A stretch of DNA of 64,000 nt from positions 3,486,501 to 3,550,500 of the forward strand of contig NZ_CP117411.1 of assembly GCF_028607085.1 (NCBI RefSeq), given 5' to 3'. Positions 8,090-18,738 of this stretch are shown in pieces. Position 1 is the first letter of the stretch, and each line of letters opens with the position of its first letter. The stretch comes from Sphingomonas naphthae (lineage in GTDB: Bacteria > Pseudomonadota > Alphaproteobacteria > Sphingomonadales > Sphingomonadaceae). The position numbers were made by a program, and so were the translations under genes. The notes under the pieces were generated by a model, which was not told the DNA's origin, searched no databases, and worked only from the letters and a program-made list of their open reading frames with translations.

Positions 8090-8149
8090 TGAGATGACGT
8101 GCCCCCTCACATCGTCTCAAAGTTATGGCGCAATATTGGGAAGAATCAA

Positions 8150-10655
<2,506 letters not shown>

Positions 10656-10762
10656 CGCGATGGTAGCGCGCGCGGGCGGCGGGGGCAAATCTTTGTGCGG
10701 GCGGGGTTTGGGGATCGGTGGGGCGATCGTGCGGCGTGGCGCTCGCCTTCCACCAAAGCCGC

Positions 10763-10868
10763 TCATGCTGAGTAGCCACTGAGCTTGTCGAAGTGGCGTA
10801 TCGAAGCACGCCCGCAGATCCTTCGATACGGGCCTTCGCCAAGCTCAGTCCCTACTCAGGATGAACGG
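10763..10868. repeat. Intergenic palindromic repeat, family A variant
   Basis: Arms around CTGAGTAGCCACTGAGCTTG and, inverted, CAAGCTCAGTCCCTACTCAG flank a GTATCGAAG/CTTCGATAC inner stem. It lies between the riboswitch promoter region and the DUF2141 gene. Apart from the riboswitch and this repeat, I see nothing else in the 10516-10885 gap. Confidence 0.75.
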
Positions 10869-10885
10869 ATCGGGTGTGAGGCCCC

Positions 10886-11305
10886 TCAGAAAAAATATTT
10901 CAGCTTCACCGCCTCGTTCACCGCCCCGCCCGTCACCCGGAACTGCGCCGCCGAGAAGCGCGGCGGGCCGAACCACAGTTTCGGATTGCGCGAGAAACCG
11001 ACGCCCTCCAGCGGGATGCCCAGCCGGGTATCGAGCTTGCCATTGCCATTCTCGTCGTGGAACAGCGCAATGGCATAGGCGCCCGAGGGCAGATCGGCGA
11101 AGCTGAGCGCGCCGGCCGCCGCCGGGATGGTCGCGCGGCGCGCGGCGGGGTCTTTTTCGCAGGTGGTCAGCAGGTCGGCGCGCATCGTCATGCAGACCTG
11201 CACCAGCCCGGCCTTCGATCGCAGCCCCTCGATATCGAGATCGACCCGGCCGTCGGGCGAAGCGCCGACCAACACCAGCGCGAGAAGGAATGTCGCCAGC
11301 CGCAT
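10886..11305 (-). CDS. DUF2141 secreted protein
   Basis: The 139-residue precursor has a signal peptide (MRLATFLLALVLVGAS). The body carries DUF2141 signatures: VQVCMTMRADLL, FADLPSGAYAIALFHDENGNGKLDTRLGIP (an EF-hand-like acidic loop) and a C-terminal beta segment. The ATG at 11305 lies 1 bp after the stop of the sterol-desaturase-family gene, so the two are co-transcribed. DUF2141 proteins are found near carotenoid genes in several alphaproteobacteria (from memory). Its biochemical role is unknown; the mature protein is probably periplasmic. Confidence 0.85.
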   Translation of the reverse strand: MRLATFLLALVLVGASPDGRVDLDIEGLRSKAGLVQVCMTMRADLLTTCEKDPAARRATIPAAAGALSFADLPSGAYAIALFHDENGNGKLDTRLGIPLEGVGFSRNPKLWFGPPRFSAAQFRVTGGAVNEAVKLKYFF

Positions 11306-11306
11306 C

Positions 11307-12032
11307 CTAACCCCCGCGATCGAACCGCCCGAGCCCCTTGTCGGTGCCACAGAGCCGATCCCAGACGCGGAAGTAGAGGCCATAATTGCAGCGATACTCC
11401 TGATGGTGGCGCTGGTGGTGGCTGGCGGTGATGAGCCAGCGCCCGGCGCGCCCCTCGACCAGCCAGCGGGGAAACAGCTCCCACCCCATATGGTTGGTCA
11501 CCCCCATTAGCGTCATGATCGTCAGCACGACAGCCAGAGCGCCGATATGGATCGGAATCACGAAAACCAGTGTCGGGATGACCACAGCGCCGGTCAGCGC
11601 CTCCCACGGATGGAACGCCATCGCCGCCCAGGCTGTCGGCGGCCGGCTGGCGTGGTGGACGGCATGGGCGATGCGGAACGGGCGCGGCGCATGCATCCAG
11701 CGGTGCGTCCAGTAGAACCATGTGTCGTGCGCGGCGAGATAGGCCAGCACCGACAGCGGCAGCCACCAGATCGGATAGGCATGGACATCGCGATAGACGA
11801 GCGTCCACCCGCGCGCCTGCCAGCCCCAGGCGACGATGCCAGCGGGGATGCCGTAGATGGCGGCCGAGGCGAGCGACCAGCTGATCTCGCGGCGGATCTG
11901 CCGGTCGAGCCCCCGGTAGAGCCCCGGCTGGCGCACGCGGGTGGCGAGGGCGAAGCCGGCCGAGGCGAGCAGGTAACGCACCCCGACGATCAGGGTCATC
12001 GCCAGCGCGGAGAGGAGGATGGCGAGGGTCAC
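11307..12032 (-). CDS. crtG: Fatty acid hydroxylase/sterol desaturase family protein, candidate carotenoid 2,2'-hydroxylase
   Basis: The 241-residue integral membrane di-iron protein has the three histidine clusters of the superfamily: HDTWFYWTHRWMH, HAVHHAS and, near the C terminus, HHQRHHQ. Hydrophobic spans lie near residues 5-25, 45-60, 80-95 and 150-175. It is longer than typical CrtZ beta-carotene 3-hydroxylases. Its position divergent from crtY-crtI-crtB suggests a xanthophyll-modifying enzyme; CrtG, which adds 2,2'-hydroxyls on the way to nostoxanthin in sphingomonads, is the best guess. The start is taken as GTG at 12032; ATG at 11999 would cut the first span. The family is sure, the crtG identity is moderate. 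Confidence 0.65.
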   Translation of the reverse strand: MTLAILLSALAMTLIVGVRYLLASAGFALATRVRQPGLYRGLDRQIRREISWSLASAAIYGIPAGIVAWGWQARGWTLVYRDVHAYPIWWLPLSVLAYLAAHDTWFYWTHRWMHAPRPFRIAHAVHHASRPPTAWAAMAFHPWEALTGAVVIPTLVFVIPIHIGALAVVLTIMTLMGVTNHMGWELFPRWLVEGRAGRWLITASHHQRHHQEYRCNYGLYFRVWDRLCGTDKGLGRFDRGG

Positions 12033-12087
12033 GGGGCCATCTGTAGCGCGCCGGATGCGACGGGTCACGGGCACAACGCCTTCCCTC

Positions 12088-12173
12088 GTCATCGCGGGCG
12101 CAGCGACGCGATCCAGCCGCGCGGCACGCGACAAGGGCGGTACTGGATTGCTTCGCTGCGCTCGCAATGACGA
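12088..12173. repeat. Intergenic palindromic repeat, family C
   Basis: The right arm GGATTGCTTCGCTGCGCTCG and a diverged left arm (CGGGCGCAGCGACGCGATCC) form an imperfect inverted repeat, as at 38868-38954. Unusually, it lies between two divergent genes (crtG-like and crtY), so it shares about 210 bp with both promoters. Confidence 0.75.
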
Positions 12174-12245
12174 ACGATGAGCGACGCGGCCGATCGCGGG
12201 TGGAAAGAGTATCCCCGCCGCGCGGCGCTTGCTAAGCGGCCGGGG

Positions 12246-13433
12246 ATGGCCGCTTCCGACCCCGTCGACATCCTCATCGCCGGCGGCGGGCTGGCCGGTG
12301 GGCTGATCGCACTGGCGCTGGCCGAGCGCCGGCCCGAGGCGCGGCTGCTGCTGGTCGAGGGCGACGACCATCTCGGCGGCAATCACGTCTGGTCCTTCTT
12401 CGAAAGCGATATGGCACCCGCCGAACGCGCGCTGGTGGCGCCGCTCGTCGGCCATCGGTGGGACGCTTATGACGTGCGCTTCCCCGCGCACAGCCGAACG
12501 CTCGCGTCGCCCTATCGCTCGATCGAGAGCGAGCATTTCGATGCGGTGCTGCGCGCGCGGCTGGGCGATCGGGTGAGGCTCGGCGCGAAAGTGGCGGCGA
12601 TCGACCCCGGCGGCATCACGCTCGACGGCGGCGAGCGGATCGCGGCGAAGGGCGTGATCGACGCGCGCGGCGCGGCCGACCTGTCCGGGCTCGATTGCGG
12701 CTGGCAGAAGTTCGTCGGGCAGGAACTGGTGCTGGCCGCGCCGCATGGCCTGACCCGGCCGATCGTGATGGACGCGACCGTGCCGCAGATCGACGGCTAT
12801 CGCTTCGTCTACGTCCTGCCCTTCGGCCCCGATCGCCTGTTCGTCGAGGATACCTATTACAGCGACGATCCCGCGCTCGACGAAACTGCGCTGACGGGAC
12901 GCATCGCGGCTTATGCGGCTGCGCATGGCTGGCAGGTGACAGCCGTAACCCGCTCTGAAAGCGGCGTTCTGCCGGTCGTGGTCTCCGGCGATGGCGCCGA
13001 ATTATGGGATCCCGGCTCGCCCGGCGTGGCCAAGGCGGGGATGCGCGGCGGGCTGTTCCACCCGACCACCGGCTATTCGCTGCCCGATGCCGTCCGCACC
13101 GCCGCGCGCATCGCCGCTCTGCCCGATCTGTCGAGCGCCGCGCTTCACACCACCTTGCGGGATCATGCGCTGACCGCCTGGAAAGACCGGGCTTTCTACC
13201 GCCTGCTCGATACGATGCTGTTCCGCGCCGCCGAACCCACGGAGCGCTATCGCGTGCTGGAGCGTTTCTATCGCCTCGCCCCCGGCCTGATCGGGCGTTT
13301 CTACGCGGGGCAATCGACCTGGGCCGACAAGGCCCGTATTCTCGCGGGCAAGCCACCCGTGCCGATCGGTCGCGCATTGGGCGCGCTGGCCGGGTTGGGG
13401 CCCAAAGCGGGTGGTGGCAAGGGGGACAGATGA
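12246..13433 (+). CDS. crtY: Lycopene beta-cyclase
   Basis: CrtY forms both beta rings of beta-carotene from lycopene. The 395-residue flavoprotein starts at ATG 12246 (MAASDPVDILIAGGGLAGG); the longer in-frame start at 12177 would add a poorly conserved extension. Visible features are the N-terminal FAD motif GGGLAGGLIALAL, the LLVEGDDHLGGNHVWSFF segment characteristic of lycopene cyclases, FVEDTYYSD, and the C-terminal LFHPTTGYSLPDAV substrate loop. Its stop overlaps the crtI ATG (ATGA at 13430-13433). It is first in the crtY-crtI-LOG-crtB operon. Confidence 0.95.
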   Translation: MAASDPVDILIAGGGLAGGLIALALAERRPEARLLLVEGDDHLGGNHVWSFFESDMAPAERALVAPLVGHRWDAYDVRFPAHSRTLASPYRSIESEHFDAVLRARLGDRVRLGAKVAAIDPGGITLDGGERIAAKGVIDARGAADLSGLDCGWQKFVGQELVLAAPHGLTRPIVMDATVPQIDGYRFVYVLPFGPDRLFVEDTYYSDDPALDETALTGRIAAYAAAHGWQVTAVTRSESGVLPVVVSGDGAELWDPGSPGVAKAGMRGGLFHPTTGYSLPDAVRTAARIAALPDLSSAALHTTLRDHALTAWKDRAFYRLLDTMLFRAAEPTERYRVLERFYRLAPGLIGRFYAGQSTWADKARILAGKPPVPIGRALGALAGLGPKAGGGKGDR

Positions 13434-14944
13434 AGAAGGCGGCAGTCATCGGCGCGGGGTTCGGCGGGCTGGCGCTCGCGATCCGCCTCCAGGCGGCGGG
13501 CGTGGCGACGACGGTGATCGAGGCGCGCGACAAGGCCGGGGGGCGCGCCTATCACTGGCAGCGCGACGGCTTCACCTTCGACGCCGGTCCCACCGTCATC
13601 ACCGATCCCGCCTGCCTCGCCGAACTGTGGTCCCTGAGCGGCCACAATATGAGCGAGGACGTGACCCTGATGCCCGTCATGCCCTTCTACCGGCTCAACT
13701 GGCCCGACGGCACCAATTTCGATTATTCCAACGACGATCCCGCGTTGTTCGCCGAAATCCAGCGGCTGGAGCCGGGTGACGTGGCCGGATACCGCCGCTT
13801 CCTCGATTACTCGGCCGGCGTCTATGCCGAGGGCTATGAAAAGCTCGGCCATGTCGCCTTCCTCGATTTCGCGTCGATGCTGAAGGCCGGCCCGCATCTC
13901 GCGAAATATCAGGCGTGGCGATCGGTCTATTCGATCGTGTCGAGCTTCGTGAAAAACGAAAAATTGCGGCAGGCGCTGAGCTTCCACACATTGCTCGTCG
14001 GCGGCAATCCGATGACGACGAGCGCCATCTACGCGCTGATCCACAAGCTGGAGAAGGATGGCGGCGTATGGTTCGCCAAGGGCGGCACCAATGCGCTGGT
14101 GGCCGGGCTGGTGACGCAGTTCGAACGGCTGGGCGGCACGCTGCGGCTGGGCGACAAGGTGGCGGAGATCGAGACGCTGGGCGACCGGGTGACCGGGGTG
14201 CGGACCGAAAGCGGCTGGCGCGAGGGTTTCGACGCGGTCTGCTCCAACGCCGATATCGTCCACAGCTATCGCGACCTGCTGAGCGAGAACCGCCACGGCA
14301 AACGGGTCGCCAAGGGATTGCAGAAGAAGCGTTTCTCGCCCTCCCTGTTCGTCGTGCATTTCGGGGTGAAGGGCACGTTCCCGGAAATCCCGCACCACAT
14401 GATCCTGTTCGGCCCGCGCTACGGCCCGCTGCTGGAAGCGATCTACGATACGGGCGTGCTGTCGAACGACTTCTCGCTCTACCTGCACCACCCGACCGCC
14501 AGCGACCCGCAGATGGCGCCCGAGGGGCATTCGACCTTCTACGCGCTGGCCCCGGTGCCGCATCTCGGCAAGCTGCCGATCGACTGGGACGCGGTGGGAC
14601 CGGCCTATGCCGATCGCATCCTCGACGAGGTGGCGCGGCGGCTCAACATCCCGGACCTCAAGGATCGGATCGTCACCCGCTTCGAATATGCGCCGAGCGA
14701 TTTCGCGAGCGATCTGGCGGCCTTCCAGGGATCGGCCTTCAGCCTCGAGCCGATCCTGACGCAATCGGCCTGGTTTCGCGTGCACAATCGCGACGATGCG
14801 ATCGACAATCTCTATTTCGTCGGCGCGGGCACGCATCCGGGCGCGGGCATCCCCGGCGTCGTCGGATCAGCCAAGGCGACCGCCAAGCTGATGCTGGAGG
14901 ATTTGCAGGCCGGCCCGGCGATCCCACGCAAGTCGGCACTGTGA
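13430..14944 (+). CDS. crtI: Phytoene desaturase (lycopene-forming)
   Basis: CrtI desaturates phytoene to lycopene. The 504-residue protein starts KKAAVIGAGFGGLALAIRLQ (FAD Rossmann motif) with GGRAYHW and DAGPTVITDP following. The C-terminal carotenoid-oxidoreductase signature is NLYFVGAGTHPGAGIPGVVGSAK. Length and motifs fit bacterial CrtI. The ATG overlaps crtY and the next gene begins 10 bp after the stop. It is membrane-associated by family knowledge. Confidence 0.96.
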   Translation: MKKAAVIGAGFGGLALAIRLQAAGVATTVIEARDKAGGRAYHWQRDGFTFDAGPTVITDPACLAELWSLSGHNMSEDVTLMPVMPFYRLNWPDGTNFDYSNDDPALFAEIQRLEPGDVAGYRRFLDYSAGVYAEGYEKLGHVAFLDFASMLKAGPHLAKYQAWRSVYSIVSSFVKNEKLRQALSFHTLLVGGNPMTTSAIYALIHKLEKDGGVWFAKGGTNALVAGLVTQFERLGGTLRLGDKVAEIETLGDRVTGVRTESGWREGFDAVCSNADIVHSYRDLLSENRHGKRVAKGLQKKRFSPSLFVVHFGVKGTFPEIPHHMILFGPRYGPLLEAIYDTGVLSNDFSLYLHHPTASDPQMAPEGHSTFYALAPVPHLGKLPIDWDAVGPAYADRILDEVARRLNIPDLKDRIVTRFEYAPSDFASDLAAFQGSAFSLEPILTQSAWFRVHNRDDAIDNLYFVGAGTHPGAGIPGVVGSAKATAKLMLEDLQAGPAIPRKSAL

Positions 14945-14954
14945 GGGGCGCGGC

Positions 14955-15536
14955 GTGAAGCGGATCTGCGTCTTCTGCGGGTCGAGCCCCGGCTTCGATC
15001 CGGCCTATGCCGAGGCGGCCGGCGCGCTCGGCACGGCGATCGCGGCGGCCAGGCTGGGGCTGGTCTATGGCGGCGCCTCCGTGGGGCTAATGGGGATCGT
15101 CGCCGATGCGGCGCTGGCGGCCGGCGGCGAGGTGATCGGCGTGCTGCCGCGCGCGCTGAAGGATCGCGAGCTGGCGCATCATGGGCTGAGCGAATTGCAC
15201 ATCACCACTTCGATGCACGAGCGGAAGGCGAAAATGGCCGATCTGGCCGACGGCTTCGTCGCGCTGCCGGGCGGGATCGGCACGTTCGAGGAATTGTTCG
15301 AGGTTTGGACCTGGGGCCAGCTCGGCGACCATGCCAAGCCGGTCGCCCTGCTCGACGTGGCCGGCTTTTACCGGCCGCTGCTGGGCTTTCTCGATAGTGT
15401 GGTGGCCGCCGGCTTCCTCCGCGCGGGCCATCGCGAGCTGCTGATCGACGAGAACGATTCCACGCGGTTGATCGCGCGGATGCGGGACTATCGGCCGCCG
15501 ATGGTGACGAAATGGATCGACCCCAGCGAGCGTTGA
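14955..15536 (+). CDS. LOG-family nucleotide phosphoribohydrolase inside the crt operon
   Basis: The 193-residue Rossmann-like protein has the LOG signature PGGIGTFEELFEVWTWGQLG and the N-terminal CVFCGSS. LOG proteins hydrolyse nucleoside 5'-monophosphates, releasing the base (cytokinins in plants, AMP and others in bacteria). It lies between crtI (10 bp gap) and crtB (overlap of 25 bp), so it is in the middle of the carotenoid operon. No direct link to carotenoid chemistry is known to me; position could mean co-regulation or a moonlighting role. Confidence 0.9.
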   Translation: MKRICVFCGSSPGFDPAYAEAAGALGTAIAAARLGLVYGGASVGLMGIVADAALAAGGEVIGVLPRALKDRELAHHGLSELHITTSMHERKAKMADLADGFVALPGGIGTFEELFEVWTWGQLGDHAKPVALLDVAGFYRPLLGFLDSVVAAGFLRAGHRELLIDENDSTRLIARMRDYRPPMVTKWIDPSER

Positions 15537-16477
15537 CCCCCCTGCCCGATCGGACGTGGCTGGTCGCGCAGGCCCGCGACAGTATCGCGCGCGGATCGAA
15601 GAGCTTCGCCATGGCGAGCCGCCTGTTCGATCGCGCGACCCGCGAGCGGGCGTGGATGCTCTACGCCTGGTGCCGCGCCTGCGACGATCTGGCGGATGGG
15701 CAGGATCTGGGCATGGAGCGCCACGTCGTCGCCGATCCCCACGCGCGGCTGGCCGAGATCCGGGAACGCACCACGACCGCGCTGGCGGGCGGCGCGACCG
15801 GCGATCCGGCGTTCGACGCGCTGGCGCAGGTGGTGGCGGAATGCGATCTGCCGGCGCGCTACGCCTGGGATCTGGTGGAAGGCTTCGTGCTGGATACAGA
15901 GGGATTTCAGCCGCAATCCGAAGCCGATATGCTGCGCTATTGCTATCATGTTGCCGGTTCGGTCGGCGTGATGATGGCGATCGTGATGGGCGTCGACCCC
16001 GCCGATCAGCTGACCCTGGATCGCGCCTGCGATCTGGGTCTGGCATTCCAGCTGGCGAACATCGCCCGCGACATCGGCGAGGATGCCGCCTTCGGCCGCT
16101 GCTATCTGCCGGCCGACTGGCTGGCGGAGGCGGGCATCGCCGATGTCGCCGCGATCCTCGATCCGGCCAATGCAGACGCGGTCGGCGCGCTCGGCCAGCG
16201 GCTGGGGGCGATGGCCGAACATTATGAGCGCAGCGCCCGGCGCGGAACGCCCGCGCTGGCGCGGCGGCCGGCCTGGGCGGTGTTGTCGGCGGCGGGCATA
16301 TACGGCGATATCGCGCGGCGGGTTCGCTGGCGGGGGGCCGATGCCCTGCTCAACCGGGTGGTGACAAGCGGCGAGGAAAAGCTCGCATGGGTCATCAAGG
16401 CCGGGTTACAAACGCTTGGTCGCCGGGCGCTTTATCCCGACCGGCCACGGGTCGGGCTGTGGACCCGCCCGCGCTGA
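15512..16477 (+). CDS. crtB: Phytoene synthase
   Basis: CrtB condenses two geranylgeranyl diphosphates into phytoene, the first committed carotenoid step. The protein of about 321 residues shows both Asp-rich motifs of the squalene/phytoene synthase family: CDDLADGQD (about residue 56) and NIARDIGEDAAFGRCYLP (about 175). The ATG at 15512 overlaps the LOG gene; a TTG at 15533 is the alternative. Its stop is only 4 bp from the convergent parB stop, with no visible terminator between them. Confidence 0.95.
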   Translation: MDRPQRALTPLPDRTWLVAQARDSIARGSKSFAMASRLFDRATRERAWMLYAWCRACDDLADGQDLGMERHVVADPHARLAEIRERTTTALAGGATGDPAFDALAQVVAECDLPARYAWDLVEGFVLDTEGFQPQSEADMLRYCYHVAGSVGVMMAIVMGVDPADQLTLDRACDLGLAFQLANIARDIGEDAAFGRCYLPADWLAEAGIADVAAILDPANADAVGALGQRLGAMAEHYERSARRGTPALARRPAWAVLSAAGIYGDIARRVRWRGADALLNRVVTSGEEKLAWVIKAGLQTLGRRALYPDRPRVGLWTRPR

Positions 16478-16481
16478 GCGA

Positions 16482-17369
16482 TCAGAAGCGCTCGCCGCTC
16501 AGGCGCTGGCAGATCAGGTCGAGCTGGTCGAGGCTGGCGTAGCTCAGCACCACATTGCCCGCCCGCCCCTGATGCTGGATCGTCACCTTGAGGCCGATCA
16601 GGTCGGCGAGGTGGCGTTGCAGCGCGTCGATATCGGCATCGATGCTCTTATATTCGATCGGCGCGTCACCCTTGGGCGTCTGCGGCCTGGCGCCCTTGGC
16701 CAGCTTCTCGGCATCGCGCACCGAAAGCCCGCGCTTCTCGATGTCAGCCGCCAGGCCGACCGGATCGCTCGCCGTCACCAGCGCGCGGGCGTGGCCCATC
16801 GTCAGCCGCCCCTCGGCGACGGCATGGCGCACCGGCTCAGGCAGATCGAGCAGCCGCATGAGGTTGGCGACATGGCTGCGCGACTTGCCAACCAGCTTGC
16901 CGAGCGCCTCCTGCGTATGGCCGAACTCGCTGATGAGGCGGCGATAGGCATCGGCCTCCTCGATCGCATTGAGATCCTGCCGCTGGATATTCTCGATCAG
17001 CGCCAGCTCGAACGTCGCCGTCTCATCAAGATCGCGGACGATGACCGGGATCTCGTGGAGTTGCGCGCGCTGCGCCGCTCGCCAGCGCCGCTCGCCGGCG
17101 ATGATCTGGTAGCCGCTACCATGCGGGCGGACGATGATCGGCTGGAGGATGCCCTTTTCGGCGATCGACTGCGCCAGTTCGTCCAGCGCGGTCTCGTCGA
17201 AGTGGCGGCGCGGCTGGCCGGGATGCGGGGCGATATCGGCGAGCGAGACGGTGCGCAGACCCTCGACCGACACACCGGCCTCATCCGTGACGGCACCTCG
17301 CGGCATATCGTCGAGCAAGGCCGAAAGGCCACGGCCGAGCCCGACGCCGCGCTTGGACGCGAGGCTCAT
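16482..17369 (-). CDS. parB: Chromosome partitioning protein ParB
   Basis: ParB is the CTPase/DNA-clamp that loads at parS and guides origin segregation. The 295-residue protein starts MSLASKRGVGLGRGLSALL and contains the ParB/Srx box (PIIVRPHGSGYQIIAGERRWRAAQRA), ENIQRQDLNAIEEA, a helix-turn-helix (TQEALGKLVGKSRSHVANLMRLL), and a C-terminal dimerisation region. It overlaps parA by 4 bp. Two parS-like sites at 18754 and 20616 lie 1.4-3.3 kb away in and beside mnmG. Confidence 0.96.
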   Translation of the reverse strand: MSLASKRGVGLGRGLSALLDDMPRGAVTDEAGVSVEGLRTVSLADIAPHPGQPRRHFDETALDELAQSIAEKGILQPIIVRPHGSGYQIIAGERRWRAAQRAQLHEIPVIVRDLDETATFELALIENIQRQDLNAIEEADAYRRLISEFGHTQEALGKLVGKSRSHVANLMRLLDLPEPVRHAVAEGRLTMGHARALVTASDPVGLAADIEKRGLSVRDAEKLAKGARPQTPKGDAPIEYKSIDADIDALQRHLADLIGLKVTIQHQGRAGNVVLSYASLDQLDLICQRLSGERF

Positions 17370-18148
17370 GCCGCTTTCGCCGGGGCCGGCAAGCGGCCGA
17401 TGAGTTCGCGGGCAAGCGCCATATAGGCCTCCGATCCAGGGCAGCGATGGTCGTAGATCAGCGCCGGCAGCCCATGGCTCGGCGCTTCGGACAGGCGGAC
17501 GTTGCGCGGGATCACCGTCTGGAACACGACATCGCCCAGCACGGAGCGCACATCCTGCGCCACCGCTTCCGACAGACGATTGCGGCGATCGTACATGGTG
17601 AGCGCGACACCCAGGATCGACAGGCCAGCGTTGAACCGCCCGCGCACCCGCTCGACCGTCTGGAGAAGCTGGCTGAGCCCCTCCAACGCGAAAAACTCGC
17701 ATTGCAGCGGCACGATCACCGCGTGGGCCGAGACTAGCGCGTTGACGGTCAACAGGCCGAGTGAGGGAGGGCAATCGATCAGACAAACATCCCAACGGCC
17801 GAGCGGCGCCTGGTTGAGCGCCTCGTCCAGCCGATAGACGCGCCGGTCGGCGCCGACCAGTTCGACCTCGGCGCCAGACAGGTCGGGCTTGGCGGGGACG
17901 ATATCGAGCTTGGGAATGTTCGTCGGCACGGCCGATTCGATAAGGGTGCAGCCGCCGGTAACCAGTTCGTAGCTCGAGACGTCGCGGGCGTCGTGCGCGA
18001 CGCCCAGCCCCGTGGAGGCATTGCCCTGCGGATCGAAGTCGATCAGCAACACGCGCCGCCCGACGGCAGCCAGCGCCGTGGCGAGGTTGATCGCCGTGGT
18101 GGTCTTGCCGACCCCGCCCTTCTGGTTGGCTACCGCAATCCGCATCAT
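17366..18148 (-). CDS. parA: Chromosome partitioning ATPase ParA (Soj family)
   Basis: The 260-residue ATPase has a deviant Walker A motif (NQKGGVGKTTTAINLA), the LLIDFDPQGNAST Walker A' segment and LIDCPPSLGLLT. It forms a dynamic nucleoid-bound gradient that moves ParB-parS. Two adjacent ATGs (18148 and 18145) could start it; both overlap the rsmG stop. It is the third gene of the mnmG-rsmG-parA-parB block that is conserved near bacterial origins. Confidence 0.97.
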   Translation of the reverse strand: MMRIAVANQKGGVGKTTTAINLATALAAVGRRVLLIDFDPQGNASTGLGVAHDARDVSSYELVTGGCTLIESAVPTNIPKLDIVPAKPDLSGAEVELVGADRRVYRLDEALNQAPLGRWDVCLIDCPPSLGLLTVNALVSAHAVIVPLQCEFFALEGLSQLLQTVERVRGRFNAGLSILGVALTMYDRRNRLSEAVAQDVRSVLGDVVFQTVIPRNVRLSEAPSHGLPALIYDHRCPGSEAYMALARELIGRLPAPAKAA

Positions 18149-18738
18149 CGCGCCTTGCTCCTGCGCCGCACATTCCGGGCCACGACAATCGCCGCCTCGG
18201 CGTCGGTCACGCTGCGGACCAACCGGAAGTCACCCTGCCATGTCGCCTTGACGCTTTCCAGTTCGGATGCGGCGGTGCGGCCCTTGGGCAACAACCAAAC
18301 TGTGGATGGTTCGGCGATCGCGCCGCACCATTCGAACAATTTGTCCAATGTCGCCACGGCGCGCGCGCTGATGACAGCCGCGCGGATATCGCGCAGCTGC
18401 TCTACTTTCCCGGCAACGACTGTGGCGTTCGTCAGCCCCAATTGCGAGATGGCGAAGCGCAGGAATTCGACCCGGCGGGCGCGCGGCTCGACCATGACGA
18501 CCGGCCGGGTCGGCTCCGCGATGGCCAGCAGGATGCCCGGAAGGCCGGCCCCAGAACCGACATCGACCCAAAGGCCCGGTGTAGCCAAGGGGAGAAGCTG
18601 GAGCGAATCGGCGACGTGCCGGTTGGCAAAGTCCTCCAGCGTCGAACGTGACACCAGATTCTGTCGCTCCGATTCGGCCGTGACCAGCCCGGTGTAAGCG
18701 GCGATCTTCTCTTGAGCCGCGCTATCCAGATCGATCAC
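18145..18738 (-). CDS. rsmG: 16S rRNA (guanine527-N7)-methyltransferase
   Basis: RsmG (GidB) methylates G527 of 16S rRNA; loss gives low-level streptomycin resistance in other bacteria. The 197-residue protein has the SAM motif [16 protein letters not shown] (about residues 65-80), [24 protein letters not shown] before it and ARAVATL later. The GTG start at 18738 overlaps the mnmG stop (GTGA), and the 3' end overlaps parA. Confidence 0.95.
   Translation of the reverse strand: MIDLDSAAQEKIAAYTGLVTAESERQNLVSRSTLEDFANRHVADSLQLLPLATPGLWVDVGSGAGLPGILLAIAEPTRPVVMVEPRARRVEFLRFAISQLGLTNATVVAGKVEQLRDIRAAVISARAVATLDKLFEWCGAIAEPSTVWLLPKGRTAASELESVKATWQGDFRLVRSVTDAEAAIVVARNVRRRSKAR

Noticed and set aside
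6574-8149. AT-rich island as a prophage or insertion sequence remnant
   Set aside because: I found no integrase, transposase, terminal inverted repeats or target-site duplication at its borders.
13301-14836. A 511-codon minus-strand frame opposite crtI
   Set aside because: It is a shadow of crtI with no recognisable motif.
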